Assembly: GCF_024362695.1 (NCBI RefSeq)
Contig: NC_065426.1
Coordinates: 310,001 to 374,000, forward strand
Direction of reading: 5' to 3'
Source: Pectinophora gossypiella
Taxonomy: Eukaryota > Arthropoda > Insecta > Lepidoptera > Gelechiidae
DNA: 64,000 nt
Shown: one piece after another, positions 62,282 to 64,000 of the stretch
Position numbering within the stretch: the first letter of the stretch is position 1
Layout of the letters: every line of letters starts with the position of its first letter
Notes under the pieces: model-generated
Seen by the model: the letters and a program-made list of their open reading frames with translations, nothing else
Databases searched by the model: none
Told to the model about the DNA's origin: nothing
Made by a program: the position numbers and the translations under genes

Positions 62282-62909
62282 TGTTCTACAAAAAAGCCAG
62301 GCCTATGATTAGAGCTATCTACAATCTAAATACGACTTTTTTCAATTATTTAATAATTTTATCTGATAATGATGATATCAAGTGGAATTTTCAGTCGCAA
62401 AAGTATGGAATTGGAATTATTTTAAAGAAGCCGATCGGTACTCGCTTGTTCGCCAACAGTGAGGCGGAGGCCTATCAGCCACCGTGCAACCGATTCCCAG
62501 AAACATCTTCATTCACTGCGTATTCCTTAATGACGAGTAATTCGACCAGAAACCTTTGGAAATGTAAAACATCTGTCAAGCGGATATTGTTTTCGTGTAT
62601 TCGCGGTTCCGTATAAATTAAAGTGACTTTTAATACTTAAAATAATGTTTATTTTTTTCCAGTCCCTCAGAGAAATATGCAAATTGCAAGTAAGAAGACT
62701 TTGTGAAGTGCAATACGCTCCTAGGTACTTTCTGCCATTCGATGAAATACATAAGAACTTTATACCTACTGTAAACAGATTTTTTTTTTAAATATACCTA
62801 CTTACTCTCTTTTAATCAAATGCTATACCGTTCCTTTTATATAATCCTTAATATTCAAATTAAAAGTACGCAGACGAAGTCGCGGGTACCAGCTAGTTAA
62901 TATAGCTTA

Positions 62910-62980
62910 TATAACGCAGCGTGGTGGAGTATGCTCCATACCCCCCTCCGGTTGATCGAGGGGCGGCCTGTGCCCAGAAA
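62910..62980 (+). mobile_element. SINE B 3' fragment
   Basis: GCAGCGTGGTGGAGTATGCT and TCCGGTTGATCGAGGGGCGG then CCTGTGCCCAG. Both ends are lost. Confidence 0.6.
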
Positions 62981-63127
62981 GACTTAATGTTATCCTTTTT
63001 TCCCAAAAATCTCTTTTTTTTTACATGACTTATTGTAGGGTTGTTTCAGGTGGCATTAACTAATTGGCCGGGCAAATAGGGACCGCTGAGGGGTCTCACG
63101 TGGTATTGTATTTTTCCCTACAACCAC

Positions 63128-63302
63128 GGATCTCTTCTTCTATCGCGTGGGTTGTGAGGTGGACCAACCTCATCAACCCTGGTGTCAGGGTTACTATTGA
63201 GCTGCCAAAGGCTCTTGACATGGCTCATGTATCGACTACTTACTTACATCAGTAAGTAGTAACCGGGCCAACGGCTTAACGTGCATTCTGAAGCACGGAT
63301 TA
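63128..63302 (-). mobile_element. SINE A, inverted 3' half
   Basis: CTTCTTCTATCGCGTGGGTT, CAACCTCATCAACCCTGGTG, CATCAGTAAGTAGTAACCGG and core CGGCTTAACGTGCATTCTGA. A repeat R scrap (ACTAATTGGCCGGGCAAATA) precedes it at 63055. Confidence 0.7.
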
Positions 63303-63524
63303 CGGATACGGAATTTTACTTACGGATCTCTGAAAACCCAACAAACATTTCACTTAATGAGATGAACAGATTGGAATGGGAGTCGTCTTCTGTTTTAAAG
63401 CACCTGTACTCTGTACTCATTACAGAATGTAATCGAAATAAAATTTAATTAAACCACTCATAATTATGTCTGGTTTGACGTGATTTATGATTCTTGATGT
63501 TGATGTTGATGATTGATACATTTT

Positions 63525-63720
63525 TAACCGACTTCAATAAAGGAGGTTCTCAATTCCTCGGGATCTTTTTTTTTTGTAATATAAGTATGTTCCCCGATTA
63601 CTCGAAGACGTCTGGACGGATTTGGAAAATTCTTTTTTTTATATGTAACATCACGTTCACGCCTGTATTCTCCATTGGGGTAATCAGAGGTATAGCTGTC
63701 ACGTGACGAACTAAGACAGG
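63525..63720. repeat. Common repeat and tail family I
   Basis: 63527-63575 has AACCGACTTCAATAAAGGAG and GTTCTCAATTCCTCGGGATC, a widespread lepidopteran word. 63648-63700 (TCACGTTCACGCCTGTATTC, ATTGGGGTAATCAGAGG) looks like an inverted D/I-type tail. Confidence 0.45.
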
Positions 63721-63764
63721 CACCTATGTTTCGTGGGCCTTTATTAGCATTGACATACAATATT

Positions 63765-64000
63765 AGACTAATATACAGCGTGTTAATATTAAGTGTTTTT
63801 TTTTATTTTTTCATGTAGTGGTTCACTTTTTTAGGAATGAAGTAAACAAAATAATGATTTCTGAAGTAAAAAAGAAAATATAGAAAAAAAGTTCAAAATG
63901 GGTCATATCTCCTAAACCGTAAACAATCGCTGAACATACATCGAGGTGTTTCTGGTAGCCAATGAGACCCTCTGTCAAATTTTTCATTTTGTCGTGGTTG
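63765..64000 (-). repeat. Repeat W, cut by the window end
   Basis: GTGTTTCTGGTAGCCAATGA and GACCCTCTGTCAAATTTTTC are the inverted form of 4298-4420. TATACAGCGTGTTAATATTA at 63772 may be its other end, in which case the element is at least 230 bp. The remaining part is outside the window. Confidence 0.5.

Noticed and set aside
61972..62616. A 214-codon open frame on the + strand
   Set aside because: The first 100 codons are SINE C read through its body, and the rest covers repeat fragments. No domain and no splice context.
32490..63302. Repeated ~35-base block suggestive of a CRISPR-like repeat or regulatory motif
   Set aside because: The block is the shared SINE core, present in elements that are kilobases apart in both orientations. 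There is no array or spacer structure and the genome is eukaryotic.

Overview
The window looks like moth or butterfly (Lepidoptera) nuclear DNA. It is AT-rich, has GT-AG introns, and is crowded with short tRNA-derived SINEs, 3' stubs of LINE retrotransposons and short palindromic MITEs of kinds familiar from lepidopteran genomes. Nothing bacterial, viral or CRISPR-like was seen. I cannot name the species.

Two protein-coding genes are well supported, both on the + strand. (1) The last coding exon of a doublesex/mab-3-related (DMRT) transcription factor lies at 13846-14609. It carries the DMA domain. The exon with the DNA-binding DM domain is not in the window, so the gene starts more than 13.8 kb upstream. 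About 2.1 kb of almost repeat-free sequence follows the stop codon and ends at an AATAAA (16681), consistent with a long 3' UTR. (2) A complete hydroxylysine kinase gene (HYKK, aminoglycoside-phosphotransferase fold) has six coding exons between 52243 and 57863. Spliced by eye they give 372 residues in one frame, with the catalytic HGD...N and IIDFGD motifs intact. A GC-rich segment at 12781-13016 could be a first exon of a minus-strand transcript, at low confidence.

Layout: 1-13.8 kb is intergenic or DMRT intron with many repeats; 13.8-16.7 kb is the DMRT end; 16.7-52.2 kb is a gene-poor repeat landscape; 52.2-57.9 kb is HYKK, with mobile elements in introns 1, 2 and 4; 57.9-64 kb is again repeats. 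No intact transposase or reverse transcriptase gene is present. LINEs survive only as C-terminal stubs, mostly ending in a D-R-x-x-W motif, a stop codon and a simple-repeat tail.

The best candidate for something under-described is the SINE population. Three SINE types (A, B and C here) share one central core but carry different heads and tails. Type C has a head made of a tRNA-like box A followed by a clear piece of 5S rRNA including its box C. Types B and C share their 3' end with a LINE stub at 60300-60400, and another short repeat shares its 3' end with a different LINE (E). This looks like modular shuffling of promoter, core and LINE-recognition tail. Several nested insertions with perfect target-site duplications show the order of events and the exact element boundaries. 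Family letters (A, B, C, D, E ...) are labels made for this report, not database names.
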